From: Yersinia massiliensis CCUG 53443
GTDB taxonomy: Bacteria; Pseudomonadota; Gammaproteobacteria; Enterobacterales; Enterobacteriaceae
Direction of reading: 5' to 3'
Length of the DNA: 64,000 nucleotides
NCBI RefSeq assembly: GCF_000312485.1
Contig: NZ_HE997649.1
Span: forward strand, 127,688 to 191,687
Shown here: piece by piece, positions 51,081 through 62,019 of the stretch
Layout of the letters: every line of letters begins with the position of its first letter
How positions within the stretch are numbered: the first letter of the stretch is position 1
Notes under the pieces: model-generated
The model's input: only the letters and a program-made list of their open reading frames with translations
What the model was told of the DNA's origin: nothing
Database searches by the model: none
Program-made: the position numbers and the translations under genes

Positions 51081-51112
51081 AACGGCGGCTCAAATGGGTC
51101 CGCCGTTTTTTT
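51081..51112 (+). terminator. Intrinsic terminator of pepD
   Basis: AACGGCGG and CCGCCGTT form an 8-bp stem with an 11-base loop and then five T's. It is 28 bases after the pepD stop and just before the convergent dinB end. Confidence 0.9.
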
Positions 51113-51120
51113 ATGTCGCC

Positions 51121-52179
51121 CTATTCCCAGCTCAGCAGTAATTGCCGCTCAAGTTGAGGATCCAGCAATGTGACATGCAGGCCCACCAAGCGTACTCCCC
51201 GCCCAGCACGGCGCTCATTCCACGCAGTTTTCGCCACTTGCATTAAGTCCGTTTTATTCAACTGCGGCCAAACATGTTCTTGCGTCGTTTGCTGAAAATC
51301 ATGAAATTTCAGCTTCACCCCTTGCCGAGCAATATGCAGGTCTGGCCTGACCTTACTTAACCGCGTTTCCAGCTCAATATATAGCTGCTCAATCAATGAT
51401 TCACAGCTATCCCAGTCATGGATATCCTCTGCCAAGGTCCTTTCGACACCCACCGATTTACGCAAACGTTCTGGGGATACCTCTCGTTCATCAATACCGT
51501 GGCAGCGCTCCCACAACACATGACCAAACTTACCAAAGCGTTTCAATAATTCAGCCTGCGAGTAGTTTTGTACGTCACTACAGGTGGCTAGCCCGACATC
51601 CTGTAAACGTTTCGCGGTCACTTTCCCGACGCCTGGAATTTTGCTCAAGGGCAAATCATGTAAAAAGGTTAAAACCTGCCCAGGAGTTATGACATATTGC
51701 CCATTGGGCTTGTTCAAATCGGACGCTATTTTTGCCAAAAACTTGATAGGAGCAATGCCAGCCGAAGCTGTCAGGTTCAGTTCATCAGCGATTAACTGGC
51801 GAATCTCTTGGGCAATTAATGTGGCTGAACCGCTACACGCCAAGCAATCAGACACATCTAAATAGGCTTCATCTAAGGAGAGCGGTTCAATTAATGGCGT
51901 GTAGCGAGCGAAAATGTCACGAATATGCAGTGACGCTTCTTTATAGGCTGCCATACGGCCGGGGATAACTTTCAGTTGTGGGCATAGTTTCAGTGCCATG
52001 GCCGTTGGCATCGCACTGCGGACACCATAACGCCTAGCGGGATAATTGGCGGTACTGATGACACCACGCCTGTCGCGACTACCACCAATCGCGATAGGGA
52101 TATCGCGTAGGCTAGGATCATCACGCATTTCAACTGCCGCAAAGAAGCAATCCATATCCACATGAATAATTTTTCGCAT
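51121..52179 (-). CDS. dinB: DNA polymerase IV
   Basis: DinB is a Y-family translesion polymerase. From the ATG at 52177-52179 it has 352 residues ([20 protein letters not shown]), one more than E. coli; six in-frame residues upstream (MWWVDK) are not conserved. The catalytic acidic residues are in HVDMDCFF and [13 protein letters not shown]. The helix-hairpin-helix region ([15 protein letters not shown]) and little-finger domain follow. The toxin-antitoxin genes yafN-yafO that follow dinB in E. coli are absent. A LexA box precedes it. Confidence 0.97.
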   Translation of the reverse strand: MRKIIHVDMDCFFAAVEMRDDPSLRDIPIAIGGSRDRRGVISTANYPARRYGVRSAMPTAMALKLCPQLKVIPGRMAAYKEASLHIRDIFARYTPLIEPLSLDEAYLDVSDCLACSGSATLIAQEIRQLIADELNLTASAGIAPIKFLAKIASDLNKPNGQYVITPGQVLTFLHDLPLSKIPGVGKVTAKRLQDVGLATCSDVQNYSQAELLKRFGKFGHVLWERCHGIDEREVSPERLRKSVGVERTLAEDIHDWDSCESLIEQLYIELETRLSKVRPDLHIARQGVKLKFHDFQQTTQEHVWPQLNKTDLMQVAKTAWNERRAGRGVRLVGLHVTLLDPQLERQLLLSWE

Positions 52180-52200
52180 CTTATCCACCCACCACACATT

Positions 52201-52220
52201 TACTGTATAAGTATACAGTA
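52201..52220 (-). promoter_or_regulatory. LexA (SOS) box of dinB
   Basis: TACTGTATAAGTATACAGTA is a nearly perfect palindrome with the LexA core CTG-N10-CAG, 21-41 bases before the dinB start. SOS control of dinB is expected. Confidence 0.92.
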
Positions 52221-52484
52221 AACTAATCTTGATTCAAGATTATCCTAGTCCTAGCCCCTCCAAGCCTATCGATTAACTGTCACATTTCATGATTATCCTA
52301 ATCAAAACAACAATCAATGACTCATATAACAGAATTGAATCCTGTTATTAAGTTCTTTAAATATTTTGCTATTTATTTTTTATAAAAAATCATTAAATTC
52401 GAAAAGGCCTAAAAATATTACTTATATGATTAACATCAACCTCAACGATAATTCATTGTTAATTAATGAATAGGACTCAATATT
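52221..52484. other. AT-rich leader of the GDPD-like gene
   Basis: About 260 bases, strikingly AT-rich toward the gene, with no reading frame of note. It presumably holds the promoter of the secreted GDPD-like protein. No known operator was recognised. Confidence 0.4.
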
Positions 52485-53441
52485 ATGCGAAATTATATTA
52501 TGGCTACCCTACTATTATCCTCCGGTTTTGTTTCTTCTGGTTTTGCTGCAAATCCCCAATCTGTTACCTCCCCTGAAATACCACAAATTATTGCCCATCG
52601 AGGAGGGACAGGTGATGCGCCAGAAAACACATTGCCCGCCATCCAAAAGGCGCTCGATAATGGCGCCGATGCAATTTGGATCACGCTACAACTGTCTAAG
52701 GATAATATTCCCGTATTGTATCGCCCTTCTGATCTTAAGGAATTAACGAATAAATCCGGTAAAGTTTCTGCTTATACCGCTAAACAACTCGCACAAATGG
52801 ACGCGAGTGTTGCTTATGATAAAAAACACAATATTACGCCTAAATCAGGTGCTAACAGCGGCATACCTACTCTCGATGAAGTATTGAAACAATTCCCAAC
52901 CACCACATTTTATCTCGACATCAAATCACCCGATGCCAATCCGTTGACCTTCGCCAAAGCGCTGCAACAAACACTTGAAGCTAGCCATAAAGGCGAGAAA
53001 AGCCGCCTATCCCGCACTCGAGTCTACTCAACCGACGATGCTTATTTGAATGCATTGGATACCGTGAATAAGGCGGCTGATCCATCACATCAAATAAAGC
53101 GTTTTGAAAGCCGTGACCTTACGCGCACTCAGCTAGCCAACATTACTATGGATCATAAATGTGATTTACCTGCAGGTAACACCGAGCGTTGGTATGGCTT
53201 GGAATTACATCGTAAAGTTGAAGTGGTAGAAAAATATACATTGGGAGAGGGCCGTTCCAATGCGGTACTGAGTTGGGATAAAGAAGCCGTTGATTGTTTT
53301 CGCAAAAACACTGACGCGCACATTATTTTCTTTGGGATAAATACACCCGAAGACTATAAGAAAGCAAAAGAATTAGGTGCAGATGGTGTTATGGTCGATT
53401 CACCCGCGCTATTTAAAAAGATTGTTAGTGGCGAAGAATAG
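52485..53441 (+). CDS. Secreted GDPD-like protein with altered metal ligands
   Basis: A 318-residue protein of the glycerophosphodiester phosphodiesterase fold. Residues 1-21 form a Sec signal peptide (MATLLLSSGFVSSGFA). The family motif IAHRGGTGDAPENTLPAIQ is intact (His38, Arg39). In UgpQ the next strand has E-x-D and later H-D; here the aligned residues are Trp65, Thr67 and Arg80-Pro81 (GADAIWITLQLSKD and VLYRPSDL). Downstream DIKSPD and GADGVMVDSPALF are retained. So the usual two metal carboxylates and the second catalytic His are missing. It may be a non-hydrolytic or differently acting relative. It lies between dinB and the nqr cluster, alone on the plus strand. Confidence 0.86.
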   Translation: MRNYIMATLLLSSGFVSSGFAANPQSVTSPEIPQIIAHRGGTGDAPENTLPAIQKALDNGADAIWITLQLSKDNIPVLYRPSDLKELTNKSGKVSAYTAKQLAQMDASVAYDKKHNITPKSGANSGIPTLDEVLKQFPTTTFYLDIKSPDANPLTFAKALQQTLEASHKGEKSRLSRTRVYSTDDAYLNALDTVNKAADPSHQIKRFESRDLTRTQLANITMDHKCDLPAGNTERWYGLELHRKVEVVEKYTLGEGRSNAVLSWDKEAVDCFRKNTDAHIIFFGINTPEDYKKAKELGADGVMVDSPALFKKIVSGEE

Positions 53442-53540
53442 TAAGTGGTGAAGAATAACGTGATCATCTAAATAATGATGCTTAGGATATAGATACTTTT
53501 ATTACCCACTATTTGCTAGAGAATCGATTATCGCTATCTC

Positions 53541-53583
53541 AATATATCCCCCAGCCAGCAGAGCGTTGTCTGGGGGATATATT
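53541..53583. terminator. Perfect 14-bp hairpin between the GDPD-like gene and nqrM
   Basis: AATATATCCCCCAG and CTGGGGGATATATT form a perfect stem with a 15-base loop between two convergent genes. The outer A-T pairs could act as T tracts on either strand, so it may end both transcripts. Confidence 0.7.
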
Positions 53584-53617
53584 ATATTAACTTCAATTAT
53601 CGCGCTCTAATCACTCG

Positions 53618-53845
53618 CTATAAAATACGATACTGATCCAGCGCCTTCTGGCGTGCGGCCTCTTTCGCCAAACGTTTCTTTCGCGAATCACAAGGCTCGG
53701 GGCAATCACAGACTTTCTCCATTCCCAATGCCCCGATGCCACCACAACTGCCCTGCAAGGTCTTACGCTTAACAAGATAGCCTAATGACATCCCGACGAT
53801 AGCTAACAGAAAAAAGACAAAGGACGCGATAAAAACAGTCAACAT
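53618..53845 (-). CDS. nqrM: Na+-NQR maturation protein NqrM
   Basis: NqrM is needed for assembly of the sodium-pumping NADH:quinone reductase, probably for insertion of an iron centre. It has 75 residues with an N-terminal membrane segment (about 4-24) and the conserved cysteines of the family: Cys34 (GSCGG) and the CxCxxxC set Cys46, Cys48 and Cys52 (VCDCPEPC). It is the last gene of nqrABCDEF-apbE-nqrM, 11 bp after apbE. Confidence 0.9.
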   Translation of the reverse strand: MLTVFIASFVFFLLAIVGMSLGYLVKRKTLQGSCGGIGALGMEKVCDCPEPCDSRKKRLAKEAARQKALDQYRIL

Positions 53846-53856
53846 ATCCCCTCCGA

Positions 53857-54885
53857 TTAAGGCCGTTTCTGCCGATAAGGCTGGAAGGCATCGGAATAAC
53901 GTTCCTCGAAACCCTCATCAGTTTTAACTATCATCAGTACCGGAATACCGAGTAAATTCGCCAATGCCATTCCCCTCTCTGGCCCCAGCACATCTAACCC
54001 TGTCGATAAACCATCCGCAGTCATACAGCTTGGATCCAAAACCGTGATAGACACCAGCCGGTGATTAATGGGCCGCCCTGTTGCGGGATCAATAGTGTGA
54101 GAATAGCGGACACCATTTTGCTCAAAATAGTTGCGATAATCACCGGAAGTTGCGATTGCCATGCGCCCTGGTTCGATAATCTCTTGAGCACTTTGTGACA
54201 TGCCAGAAACCGGTTTTTCAATCGCAATGCGCCAAGGTTTGTTTTCCCCATTATTACCACGGGTTCGGACTTCACCGCCGATATCGACCATATAGTTGGT
54301 GATACCGTTGGCCTCCAAATATTCAGCGACTACATCAACGCCGTAGCCTTTAGCAATAGAAGAGAGATCGACATACAACTCGGGAATCCGCTTTATCAGT
54401 GCCCCATTTTCTACCGCCAGATTTTCAATCCCCACCCAAGCTCGACGTTTGGCAATTTCAGCTTCGGTCGGAACTACATCTGGCCGCCCTTCAGGGCCAA
54501 ACCCCCACAAATTGACCAATGGCCCAACAGTCACGTCCAACGCTCCATCTGTCAGACGGTTGATACGGATTGCTTCACGTACCACCTTTGCCGTTGCCAC
54601 TGAAACCGCAAACGGCTTGTTCACTTCTCGGCTTTTGTTAAAGCGACTCAATTCTGAATTGGGGCGATAAGTCGACATCTGATCATTAACGACTTCTAAC
54701 TCACGATCGATCTCCTGCTGTAGTCTCTCAGGACTGGGCACGGATGATCCCCCTACATACTTAATGGAGTAGGAAGTACCCATGGTTTTCCCTTCCAGAT
54801 TGATCTGCTCAGGGCCACAGCCCGCCAGCATGACAACCCCCACCACAGCCATTAACCAATGTATTACCTGTTTTTGCTTTTGCAC
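53857..54885 (-). CDS. apbE: FAD:protein FMN transferase ApbE
   Basis: ApbE is a periplasm-facing lipoprotein that transfers FMN from FAD onto threonines of target flavoproteins. It has 342 residues with a lipoprotein signal (VVGVVMLAGC, Cys near residue 23). Family blocks are GKTMGTSYSIKY, DVTVGPLVNLWGFGP, VDLSSIAKGYGVDVV, GEVRTRGNNGENKPW and SGDYRNYF. Its natural targets are NqrB and NqrC, encoded in the same operon. It lies between nqrF and nqrM. Confidence 0.96.
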   Translation of the reverse strand: MQKQKQVIHWLMAVVGVVMLAGCGPEQINLEGKTMGTSYSIKYVGGSSVPSPERLQQEIDRELEVVNDQMSTYRPNSELSRFNKSREVNKPFAVSVATAKVVREAIRINRLTDGALDVTVGPLVNLWGFGPEGRPDVVPTEAEIAKRRAWVGIENLAVENGALIKRIPELYVDLSSIAKGYGVDVVAEYLEANGITNYMVDIGGEVRTRGNNGENKPWRIAIEKPVSGMSQSAQEIIEPGRMAIATSGDYRNYFEQNGVRYSHTIDPATGRPINHRLVSITVLDPSCMTADGLSTGLDVLGPERGMALANLLGIPVLMIVKTDEGFEERYSDAFQPYRQKRP

Positions 54886-54916
54886 GATATCCCCAATCGT
54901 TGTATTCCCTACACAT

Positions 54917-54964
54917 TTGAAGCCGGTAAGTATTGAAGCCGGTGAAAATTGAAGCCAGTGAATA
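54917..54964. repeat. 16-bp tandem repeat, three units, between nqrF and apbE
   Basis: TTGAAGCCGGTAAGTA, TTGAAGCCGGTGAAAA and TTGAAGCCAGTGAATA stand in a row, 16 bp each, directly after the nqrF stop. Confidence 0.85.
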
Positions 54965-54969
54965 GAAAT

Positions 54970-56193
54970 TTAACCACCGAAATCATCAAGCATAATATTG
55001 TCGTCTTCCACGCCGAGATCTTTCAGCATTTTGATCACGGCCGCATTCATCATTGGCGGACCACACATATAGAATTCACAATCTTCAGGTGCTGGATGAT
55101 TTTTAAGATAATTTTCGAATAAGACGTTATGAATGAATCCGGTATACCCCGTCCAATTATCTTCTGGCTGGGGATCAGACAACGCCACATGCCATTGGAA
55201 ATTATCATTCTCAGCTTGTAGCTGGTTAAAATCTTCTTCGTAAAACATTTCGCGCAGTGAACGAGCACCATACCAAAAACTGATTTTACGTTTCGAATGC
55301 AGCCGCTTGAGTTGATCAAAGATGTGCGAACGCATCGGTGCCATACCTGCACCACCACCAATAAAGATCATTTCAGCATCGGTATCTTTAGCGAAGAACT
55401 CACCAAACGGCCCAGAAATAACCACTTTATCGCCCGGTTTCAGGGACCAAATATAGGATGACATGATTCCCGGCGGCGCATCAGGCTGTGAAGGTGGCGG
55501 CGTCGCAATACGCACATTCAGCATAATGATGCCACGTTCTTCTGGGTAGTTTGCCATCGAGTAAGCACGCACAGTTTGCTCCGCGACAACCGACTCATAT
55601 CGGAACAAATTGAATTTATCCCAGTCACCACGATATTCCACTGGCACATCAAAATCAGCGTATTTGACCGTATGCGGCTCTGCTTCAATTTGAATAAAGC
55701 CCCCAGCGCGGAACGGTACAACCTCCCCGTCTGGAATTTTCAACTTTAGCTCTTTGATAAATGTGGCTTTGTTATCATTGGAGATAACTTCGCATGTCCA
55801 TTTTTTCACACCAAAGATTTCATCGGGTAACTCAATTTTTAGATTTTGTTTCACGCTGACCTGACACGCCAAGCGACAACCTTCTTTGGCTTCACGCTTT
55901 GAGATATGAGAAAGCTCAGTAGGCAGAATGTCCCCGCCCCCCTCTTTAATCTTGACTCGGCACTGCCCGCACGAACCACCGCCGCCACACGCTGAGGAAA
56001 CGAAAATGCCGTGGCTAGAAAGCAGGTTAAGCAACTTATCCCCTGCTGGAGCAACAAAGGATTTTTCCGCATCATCGTTGATATCAACACTAATATCCCC
56101 CGTATTCACCAGCTTTGACTTGGCAAATAAGATCATCAGCGTCAACGCCAGCACGATGAGGGTGAACATCACTACGCCCAGAATTATTTCCAT
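54970..56193 (-). CDS. nqrF: Na+-NQR subunit F (NADH dehydrogenase part)
   Basis: NqrF accepts electrons from NADH. It has 407 residues: an N-terminal membrane helix (about 4-24), a 2Fe-2S ferredoxin domain ([14 protein letters not shown] and CRLACQV), an FAD domain (RAYSMANYP) and an NADH-binding domain ([14 protein letters not shown]), ending [12 protein letters not shown]. It follows nqrE by 15 bp and precedes apbE. Confidence 0.98.
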   Translation of the reverse strand: MEIILGVVMFTLIVLALTLMILFAKSKLVNTGDISVDINDDAEKSFVAPAGDKLLNLLSSHGIFVSSACGGGGSCGQCRVKIKEGGGDILPTELSHISKREAKEGCRLACQVSVKQNLKIELPDEIFGVKKWTCEVISNDNKATFIKELKLKIPDGEVVPFRAGGFIQIEAEPHTVKYADFDVPVEYRGDWDKFNLFRYESVVAEQTVRAYSMANYPEERGIIMLNVRIATPPPSQPDAPPGIMSSYIWSLKPGDKVVISGPFGEFFAKDTDAEMIFIGGGAGMAPMRSHIFDQLKRLHSKRKISFWYGARSLREMFYEEDFNQLQAENDNFQWHVALSDPQPEDNWTGYTGFIHNVLFENYLKNHPAPEDCEFYMCGPPMMNAAVIKMLKDLGVEDDNIMLDDFGG

Positions 56194-56208
56194 GAATTAT
56201 TCCTGCTC

Positions 56209-56805
56209 TTATAGGCTCACACCGGCGAAAGACATAAATCCTAATGCCATCAATCCGGTCGTGATGAAGGTGATCCCTAACCCCTGTAAACCCGCAGGCA
56301 CATTGGCATATTTCATTTTTTCGCGAATACCGGCGAGTGCCACAATGGCCAACATCCACCCGATGCCGGAACCAAAGCCATACACAATCGATTCAGGGAA
56401 GTTGTAATCACGTTGCGCCATAAAGGAAACGCCACCGAAGATGGCGCAGTTCACGGTAATCAAAGGCAAGAAAATACCCAATGCGTTGTACAAGGCGGGG
56501 AAATAACGATCGAGGATCATCTCCAATACCTGCACAATGGCCGCGATAACGCCAATAAAGGTGATGAAATTCAGGAAGCTGAGATCCACCCCTTCGACCA
56601 AGGCACCATCACGCAGCACTAGGTTATACACCAAATTATTGGCCGGTACTGAAATGCCCAAAACGACCGTGACCGCAATGCCAAGGCCAAAAGCTGTCGC
56701 CACTTTCTTGGAAACAGCCAGAAAAGTACACATCCCCAAGAAAAACGCTAAAGCCATATTTTCCACAAATACTGCGCGGACAAACAGACTGACGTAATGT
56801 TCCAT
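56209..56805 (-). CDS. nqrE: Na+-NQR subunit E
   Basis: NqrE is a membrane subunit; with NqrD it encloses an iron centre that passes electrons across the membrane. From the ATG at 56803-56805 it has 198 residues ([20 protein letters not shown]), matching the family; another ATG two codons upstream is possible. Six membrane segments are evident, with conserved Cys in [13 protein letters not shown] and [10 protein letters not shown]. Confidence 0.97.
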   Translation of the reverse strand: MEHYVSLFVRAVFVENMALAFFLGMCTFLAVSKKVATAFGLGIAVTVVLGISVPANNLVYNLVLRDGALVEGVDLSFLNFITFIGVIAAIVQVLEMILDRYFPALYNALGIFLPLITVNCAIFGGVSFMAQRDYNFPESIVYGFGSGIGWMLAIVALAGIREKMKYANVPAGLQGLGITFITTGLMALGFMSFAGVSL

Positions 56806-56811
56806 CGTCAA

Positions 56812-57441
56812 TTACTCCTTCTCAATCTGCGCAGGCTTCAGGGTACGTAGGCCCCAAATCAGCATACCAATGATAAAGAATGCACTAGGCGCTAACAGGA
56901 ACAATCCATTTGGCTGATACCACCCACCGTTTTGCACGGACTCAAGTACCGTCACACCAAATAATTTACCCGAGCCAATCAGTTCTCGCACAAAGCCCAC
57001 CAGCACTAAAATCACACCGTAGCCTAAGCCATTACCGATACCATCCATAAAACTTTCAATCGGTGGCGATTTCATCGCGTAGGCTTCTGCACGCCCCATG
57101 ACAATGCAGTTAGTGATAATCAAACCGACAAACACTGACAGTTGCTTGGAGATCTCAAAGGCATAAGCGCGCAGGATCTGATCCACAACAATCACCAGCG
57201 AAGCAATGATGACCATCTGAACAATGATACGCACACTGTTTGGAATGTGGTTTCTGATCAATGAGATGAAAAAGCTAGAGAAGGCGGTAACCAAGGTTAC
57301 GGCCAGCGTCATGACTAAAGCGGTTTCCAATCTGGTGGTGACTGCTAGCGCAGAACAAACGCCCAAGATCTGTAATGCAATAGGGTTGTTATCAAATAAG
57401 GGCCCGAATAAGACCCGCTTAATCTCTTTGGTATCAGCCAT
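56812..57441 (-). CDS. nqrD: Na+-NQR subunit D
   Basis: NqrD is the membrane partner of NqrE. It has 209 residues and six membrane segments, with the conserved Cys in [16 protein letters not shown] and [14 protein letters not shown] (the pair matching those of NqrE). It overlaps nqrC by 8 bp. Confidence 0.97.
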   Translation of the reverse strand: MADTKEIKRVLFGPLFDNNPIALQILGVCSALAVTTRLETALVMTLAVTLVTAFSSFFISLIRNHIPNSVRIIVQMVIIASLVIVVDQILRAYAFEISKQLSVFVGLIITNCIVMGRAEAYAMKSPPIESFMDGIGNGLGYGVILVLVGFVRELIGSGKLFGVTVLESVQNGGWYQPNGLFLLAPSAFFIIGMLIWGLRTLKPAQIEKE

Positions 57442-58234
57442 TTTTTAACGCTCCTTCGCGCACTCTTTGCAGGAACGGGCCAAAGCCGTTTTCACCGAGC
57501 CAAAAATCGAAGCTATTTTGCACCCCGTTTGAGGTCAATGTCGCCCCTGATAATCCGTCTATCGCATGAGGGTCGTCAGCAGGCGCACGCCCTTTAACAA
57601 TACGGATAGCCGGTTGCCCCTGATCGTCAAATAACCGTTTACCCACCCACTGGTTACGCCAATTGGGGTTCTCTATCTCTCCGCCCAGCCCCGGTGTCTC
57701 ACCATGATCGTAGTAGGTAATACCGCGCACAGTTTTACCGTCGCTGTCGATGGCCACGAAGGCATACATCATTGACCACAGACCCGAGCCATAGACGGGC
57801 AAAACAATTTTATTGATCTGCCCATCGTCACCACGTACCAGATAGATTTCAACAATGTTTGCCCGACGCCGAATCCCGGCGATATCTTGCTCTCTGGTCA
57901 GCGCGATGCTCATTTGGTTATCGCGTAGCGCCTGAGCTCGGTCAAAAGTCGCGGGGTCTTGTTTGATAAACTGGCCACTTTGTAAATCCAGTAGGCGAGG
58001 TTCAATACGTTCAGCAAATTCGCGTTGCACTTCTTCAGCAGGCATTCTCGGTTGCAGTAAGCCGGTGACCGCCAAAATATTACGCTGCTTATCTAACAAA
58101 CGTTGCTCTTGTTGCTTCGCTTTTAGCCCGACAGCCGCACCTGACACCACGACAGAACACACTAAACACAACACGATCACCACCAGCAATGTTTTGCTGA
58201 TGCTGTCATTATTTCTTGGTTTATCACTCGCCAC
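57434..58234 (-). CDS. nqrC: Na+-NQR subunit C
   Basis: NqrC carries a covalently bound FMN and faces the periplasm. The start is taken as the GTG at 58232-58234 (266 residues, [20 protein letters not shown]), which matches the family; a longer in-frame reading lies inside nqrB. It has one N-terminal membrane segment and the flavinylation motif [12 protein letters not shown] with the modified Thr. It overlaps nqrB by 11 bp. Confidence 0.95.
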   Translation of the reverse strand: MASDKPRNNDSISKTLLVVIVLCLVCSVVVSGAAVGLKAKQQEQRLLDKQRNILAVTGLLQPRMPAEEVQREFAERIEPRLLDLQSGQFIKQDPATFDRAQALRDNQMSIALTREQDIAGIRRRANIVEIYLVRGDDGQINKIVLPVYGSGLWSMMYAFVAIDSDGKTVRGITYYDHGETPGLGGEIENPNWRNQWVGKRLFDDQGQPAIRIVKGRAPADDPHAIDGLSGATLTSNGVQNSFDFWLGENGFGPFLQRVREGALKNG

Positions 58235-59465
58235 GGGCTTTCCTCCGCTTAATATTGGCCTGAACAACCACGTAGTCGAACAGTGGTGCAAACAGGTTTG
58301 CGAACAGGATAGCGAGCATCATGCCCTCTGGATAAGCCGGATTGGCCACCCGGATCAATACGCACATCGCGCCAATCAAACCGCCATACCACCATTTACC
58401 GGCATTGGTAAATGAGGCCGACACCGGATCGGTTGCCATAAAGACCATACCAAACGCAAAACCACCGAGGACTAAATGCCAATACCAAGGCATCGCGAAT
58501 AGCGGGTTGGTGTCAGAGCCTATCCAATTAAACAAGCACGCGGTGGCAATCATGCCAATCATCACACCCGCCACAATCTGCCAAGAAGCCACGCGGGCAA
58601 ACAGAATAATGGCCCCCCCGATCAAGATCATCAGCGTAGAGACTTCACCAATAGATCCGGGGATGTTACCCAGAAAAGCATCCATCCAAGTGATAGGTTG
58701 ATGGGTCACGGTGTTCACTAAACTGTGGCTACCGTTAACCGTCCATTGTGACAGTGGGGTGGCACCAGAAAAACCATCTGCTGCAGTCCACACCAAATCA
58801 CCGGATATCTGCGCAGGGTAAGCAAAAAACAGGAAAGCACGCCCCGCTAACGCTGGGTTAAGGAAGTTACGCCCAGTACCACCAAAGACCTCTTTACCGA
58901 TAACGACGCCGAAAGAGATCCCCAGTGCAGCCTGCCACAAAGGCAATGTGGGCGGCACAATCAACGAAAATAAGATGGAAGTGACGAAGAAACCTTCGTT
59001 GATTTCATGTTTGCGGATGATAGAAAAAACCACTTCCCAAAAGCCGCCAACCAAAAACACCACAGCATAAATGGGCAGGAAATAGGCTGCCCCCAGTACC
59101 ATCTTGCTGATCCAGCCCGCATCAGGGGCAAAGGAAACACCCAGCATTTGGGCCAGTTGATAATGCCAATCACTGGCAATAATCTGTTGCAGCTCGGCAG
59201 CACTGTAGAGTTGGTTTAACGCTGGGATCGCCTGAGCGCCGACGTTGTACATCCCCCAGAACATGGCTGGAAAGACCGCCAGCCAGACCAGAATCATCAT
59301 CCGTTTTAGGTCGATGGCATCTCGCACATGAGACGCACCCGGCGTCACTTTACCTTGGGTATAGAAAATGGTGGCAGCAGCCTCATACAGCGGATAATAC
59401 TTTTCTAATTTCCCACCCGCTTCAAAGTGGTGCTCTATTTTCTCGAGAAAATGTTTCAGGCCCAT
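58224..59465 (-). CDS. nqrB: Na+-NQR subunit B
   Basis: NqrB is the main membrane subunit; it holds covalent FMN and riboflavin and forms the Na+ path. It has 413 residues and about ten membrane segments. The flavinylation motif is [13 protein letters not shown] (Thr near residue 236). The start [20 protein letters not shown] is the family start. It follows nqrA by 3 bp. Confidence 0.97.
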   Translation of the reverse strand: MGLKHFLEKIEHHFEAGGKLEKYYPLYEAAATIFYTQGKVTPGASHVRDAIDLKRMMILVWLAVFPAMFWGMYNVGAQAIPALNQLYSAAELQQIIASDWHYQLAQMLGVSFAPDAGWISKMVLGAAYFLPIYAVVFLVGGFWEVVFSIIRKHEINEGFFVTSILFSLIVPPTLPLWQAALGISFGVVIGKEVFGGTGRNFLNPALAGRAFLFFAYPAQISGDLVWTAADGFSGATPLSQWTVNGSHSLVNTVTHQPITWMDAFLGNIPGSIGEVSTLMILIGGAIILFARVASWQIVAGVMIGMIATACLFNWIGSDTNPLFAMPWYWHLVLGGFAFGMVFMATDPVSASFTNAGKWWYGGLIGAMCVLIRVANPAYPEGMMLAILFANLFAPLFDYVVVQANIKRRKARGE

Positions 59466-59468
59466 GAG

Positions 59469-60812
59469 TTATCCTTCCTGCTCAATCTTGGTCAATATGT
59501 CGCGCAGTACCGGGCCGTATTCGTACTTACCGGGGCAGACAAATGTGCACAATGCCAGATCTTCTTCATCCAACTCTAGACAACCCAGTGCCTGCGCGCT
59601 TTCAGTATCCCCCGAAAGTAAGTCCCGCAGTAAATGTGTCGCCAAAATATCCAGCGGCATGACACGTTCATAGTTGCCAATAGGCACCATTGCACGCTCA
59701 CCACCGTTCATATTGGTCGAAAAAGCAAACAATTTACGTTTGAAGAAATGGCCGAGTGTGGTGCGAGTAATGGAGTATTTATTGCGACCAGGCATGACCC
59801 AGCCAAAGAGTTCCTTCTCTCGCCCCTCGCGAATAACAGACACTTGCTGATGGAAACGCCCGAGGTAGCCATGAGTGGCCGAGAAAGCCGTACCACTGAG
59901 AACGGAGCCAGAAATAATGCGGTTTTCACCGTCTTTCAGTCTGCCTGTCGTCAATTCAGACAAACTCGCGCCAAGGCGAGTACGCAGCAATATCGGCTCA
60001 TTCACTTGCGGGCCTGCCACCGCGACAATACGGTCAGTCCACAATTCACCAAGGGTGAAAAGTTTGCCAATCGCAATCACATCCTGATACCCCAGATGCC
60101 AAACGGTCTTACGCGCACTCACGGGTTCAAGAAAGTGGATGTGTGTGCCCACTAAACCCGCCGGATGAGGGCCAGAGAATTCATTGTAGGTCACCTGCGC
60201 GTTCGGATGGCTACTGACCGCCTGCCCTGATGCATGGCAAACATGCACCTTACCTTCCGTTAAACGCGTGAGAAGGGTTAAACCATGCTTAAAGGCATCG
60301 GGTTCAGTGGCAATGATCACCTGTGGATCCGCCGCCAACGGTTGAGTATCCATTGCGCTGACAAAAATAGCCCGAGGGCGGCTACCCGGTACGGGGGTTT
60401 TACTGAAAGGCCGAGTTCGCAAGGCAGTCCATAAACCAGAAGCCAGCAACTGGTTTTGTACTTGTTCATCACTCAGTTGATTGAAAGACAACTCATCATG
60501 ACGTTCGAAAGCAATTTGCTCGTCGCCTTCAATTTCAATCACCACCGATTGCAGCACTCGACGCTTACCACGATGAATGGCGCTGACTTTGCCGCTAGCC
60601 GGTGCGGTATACATCACACCAGGATTTTTTTTATCTTCAAACAGAGCCTGACCTTTCTTAACCCAGTCACCTTCTTGTACCAACATGGAGGGACGCATGC
60701 CCACATACTCTTCACCCAGCAGCGCGACATGACGAATAGTTGGACCATTCTCTATCACCTGCGAGGGTGACCCAGCGATGGGAAGGTCGAGTCCTTTCTT
60801 TATCTTAATCAT
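59469..60812 (-). CDS. nqrA: Na+-NQR subunit A
   Basis: NqrA is the large cytoplasmic subunit, implicated in quinone reduction. From the ATG at 60810-60812 it has 447 residues ([20 protein letters not shown]), the family start; 22 more in-frame residues are not conserved. A biotin-carrier-like N-terminal part ([20 protein letters not shown]) is followed by a Rossmann-like domain and a C-terminal helical region. It heads the nqrABCDEF-apbE-nqrM operon. Confidence 0.97.
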   Translation of the reverse strand: MIKIKKGLDLPIAGSPSQVIENGPTIRHVALLGEEYVGMRPSMLVQEGDWVKKGQALFEDKKNPGVMYTAPASGKVSAIHRGKRRVLQSVVIEIEGDEQIAFERHDELSFNQLSDEQVQNQLLASGLWTALRTRPFSKTPVPGSRPRAIFVSAMDTQPLAADPQVIIATEPDAFKHGLTLLTRLTEGKVHVCHASGQAVSSHPNAQVTYNEFSGPHPAGLVGTHIHFLEPVSARKTVWHLGYQDVIAIGKLFTLGELWTDRIVAVAGPQVNEPILLRTRLGASLSELTTGRLKDGENRIISGSVLSGTAFSATHGYLGRFHQQVSVIREGREKELFGWVMPGRNKYSITRTTLGHFFKRKLFAFSTNMNGGERAMVPIGNYERVMPLDILATHLLRDLLSGDTESAQALGCLELDEEDLALCTFVCPGKYEYGPVLRDILTKIEQEG

Positions 60813-61278
60813 AAGGTTGGACAACTTTATCAGTGATATCAAATGCTGTACTGAAACCCAACGCGTACAGCCACACAAAAGAAGATACTTTCACGCTTCA
60901 TATAAGCGACAGCAAAGTGCCGATTCTATAGGGCAACCATGAATACTGACTGAAAGAATCGTAGAAATTAGGTGCTAATCGTCTCTTACGCAAAAATGAC
61001 CACCAAAGCCATTCGATGAGCAAGCCAACAACAGCGCACGATTCTAGCATCTAGACCTTACAGTGTCTGAAAAATGCCGTGATTTGAGTCAAGCAAATGC
61101 AAATCATTTCCCACTAACTTCTGTATATATTCGGTAAAAATGTGTCATTAAGTCATCTTTACCGAGTTGGTATTTATTTTATACAAAACATATATTGCTA
61201 AAAATTTCCTGACTGATAATCTGCGCCTATAAATCAGAAAAGTTAGTGGCATCTTATAAATATAAGTAGGAATAATAA
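60813..61278. other. Divergent region between nqrA and dpaA
   Basis: About 465 bases without a gene, AT-rich near dpaA. It must contain the promoter of the eight-gene nqr operon and that of dpaA. No convincing FNR, ArcA or Fur site was found by eye. Confidence 0.45.
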
Positions 61279-62019
61279 ATGGGCAAAGTCGCGCTGTTGT
61301 TTGCGATGATAATTTGTTTGCCTGCGGTATCCTTCACCAGCTCAGCCAGTGAGCCAGTGGCGGTGTCCAAAGAGCTTAAACAGCAATTACTAGGGTCATC
61401 GGTCTATATTCAGATCTTCAAAGAAGAACGTACTCTGGAATTATATGCCAGGTTACAGGGTGAGTATCGTCTGGTACAAAGCTATCGCATCTGTGAATTC
61501 TCAGGTGGCCTTGGCCCGAAACGCCGTGAAGGTGATTTCAAAAGTCCGGAAGGTTTTTACACTATTGATATGCGCCATTTAAAACCCGATAGTAAGTTTT
61601 ATCGGGCAATCAATATTGGCTTCCCAAATGAATATGATAAGTCTCAGGGTTATTCAGGGAAATATCTGATGATCCATGGCGCTTGTAAATCAATTGGCTG
61701 TTATGCAATGACAGATGCCTATATGGACGAGATATTTAACTACGTGCAAACGGCATTTATCTTCGGTCAGGAAAAAGTCGATATCAGTATTTATCCTTTC
61801 CGAATGACCGAGCAAAACATGCAGCGCCACCGTAACTCTTCAGATTACAATTTCTGGCGTCAATTACAGCCAGGATATACCTATTTTGCCAAAAACCGGA
61901 TGCCACCAGCAGTCTCGGTGATTAACGGGCAATATGTATTGAGCCGCCCGCCACTTTCCAGCGCACCGGCATCCCAGTACGCTCTGACCAAATCAAATTT
62001 GCTCACCAAAACAGAATAA
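61279..62019 (+). CDS. dpaA: Peptidoglycan meso-DAP protein amidase DpaA (YafK)
   Basis: A periplasmic L,D-transpeptidase-fold protein; the E. coli homologue releases Braun lipoprotein from peptidoglycan. It has 246 residues with a Sec signal peptide ([20 protein letters not shown], about 1-24). The YkuD catalytic motif is [16 protein letters not shown] with the nucleophile Cys. Its last 27 bp overlap the end of the convergent yafJ gene. Confidence 0.93.
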   Translation: MGKVALLFAMIICLPAVSFTSSASEPVAVSKELKQQLLGSSVYIQIFKEERTLELYARLQGEYRLVQSYRICEFSGGLGPKRREGDFKSPEGFYTIDMRHLKPDSKFYRAINIGFPNEYDKSQGYSGKYLMIHGACKSIGCYAMTDAYMDEIFNYVQTAFIFGQEKVDISIYPFRMTEQNMQRHRNSSDYNFWRQLQPGYTYFAKNRMPPAVSVINGQYVLSRPPLSSAPASQYALTKSNLLTKTE

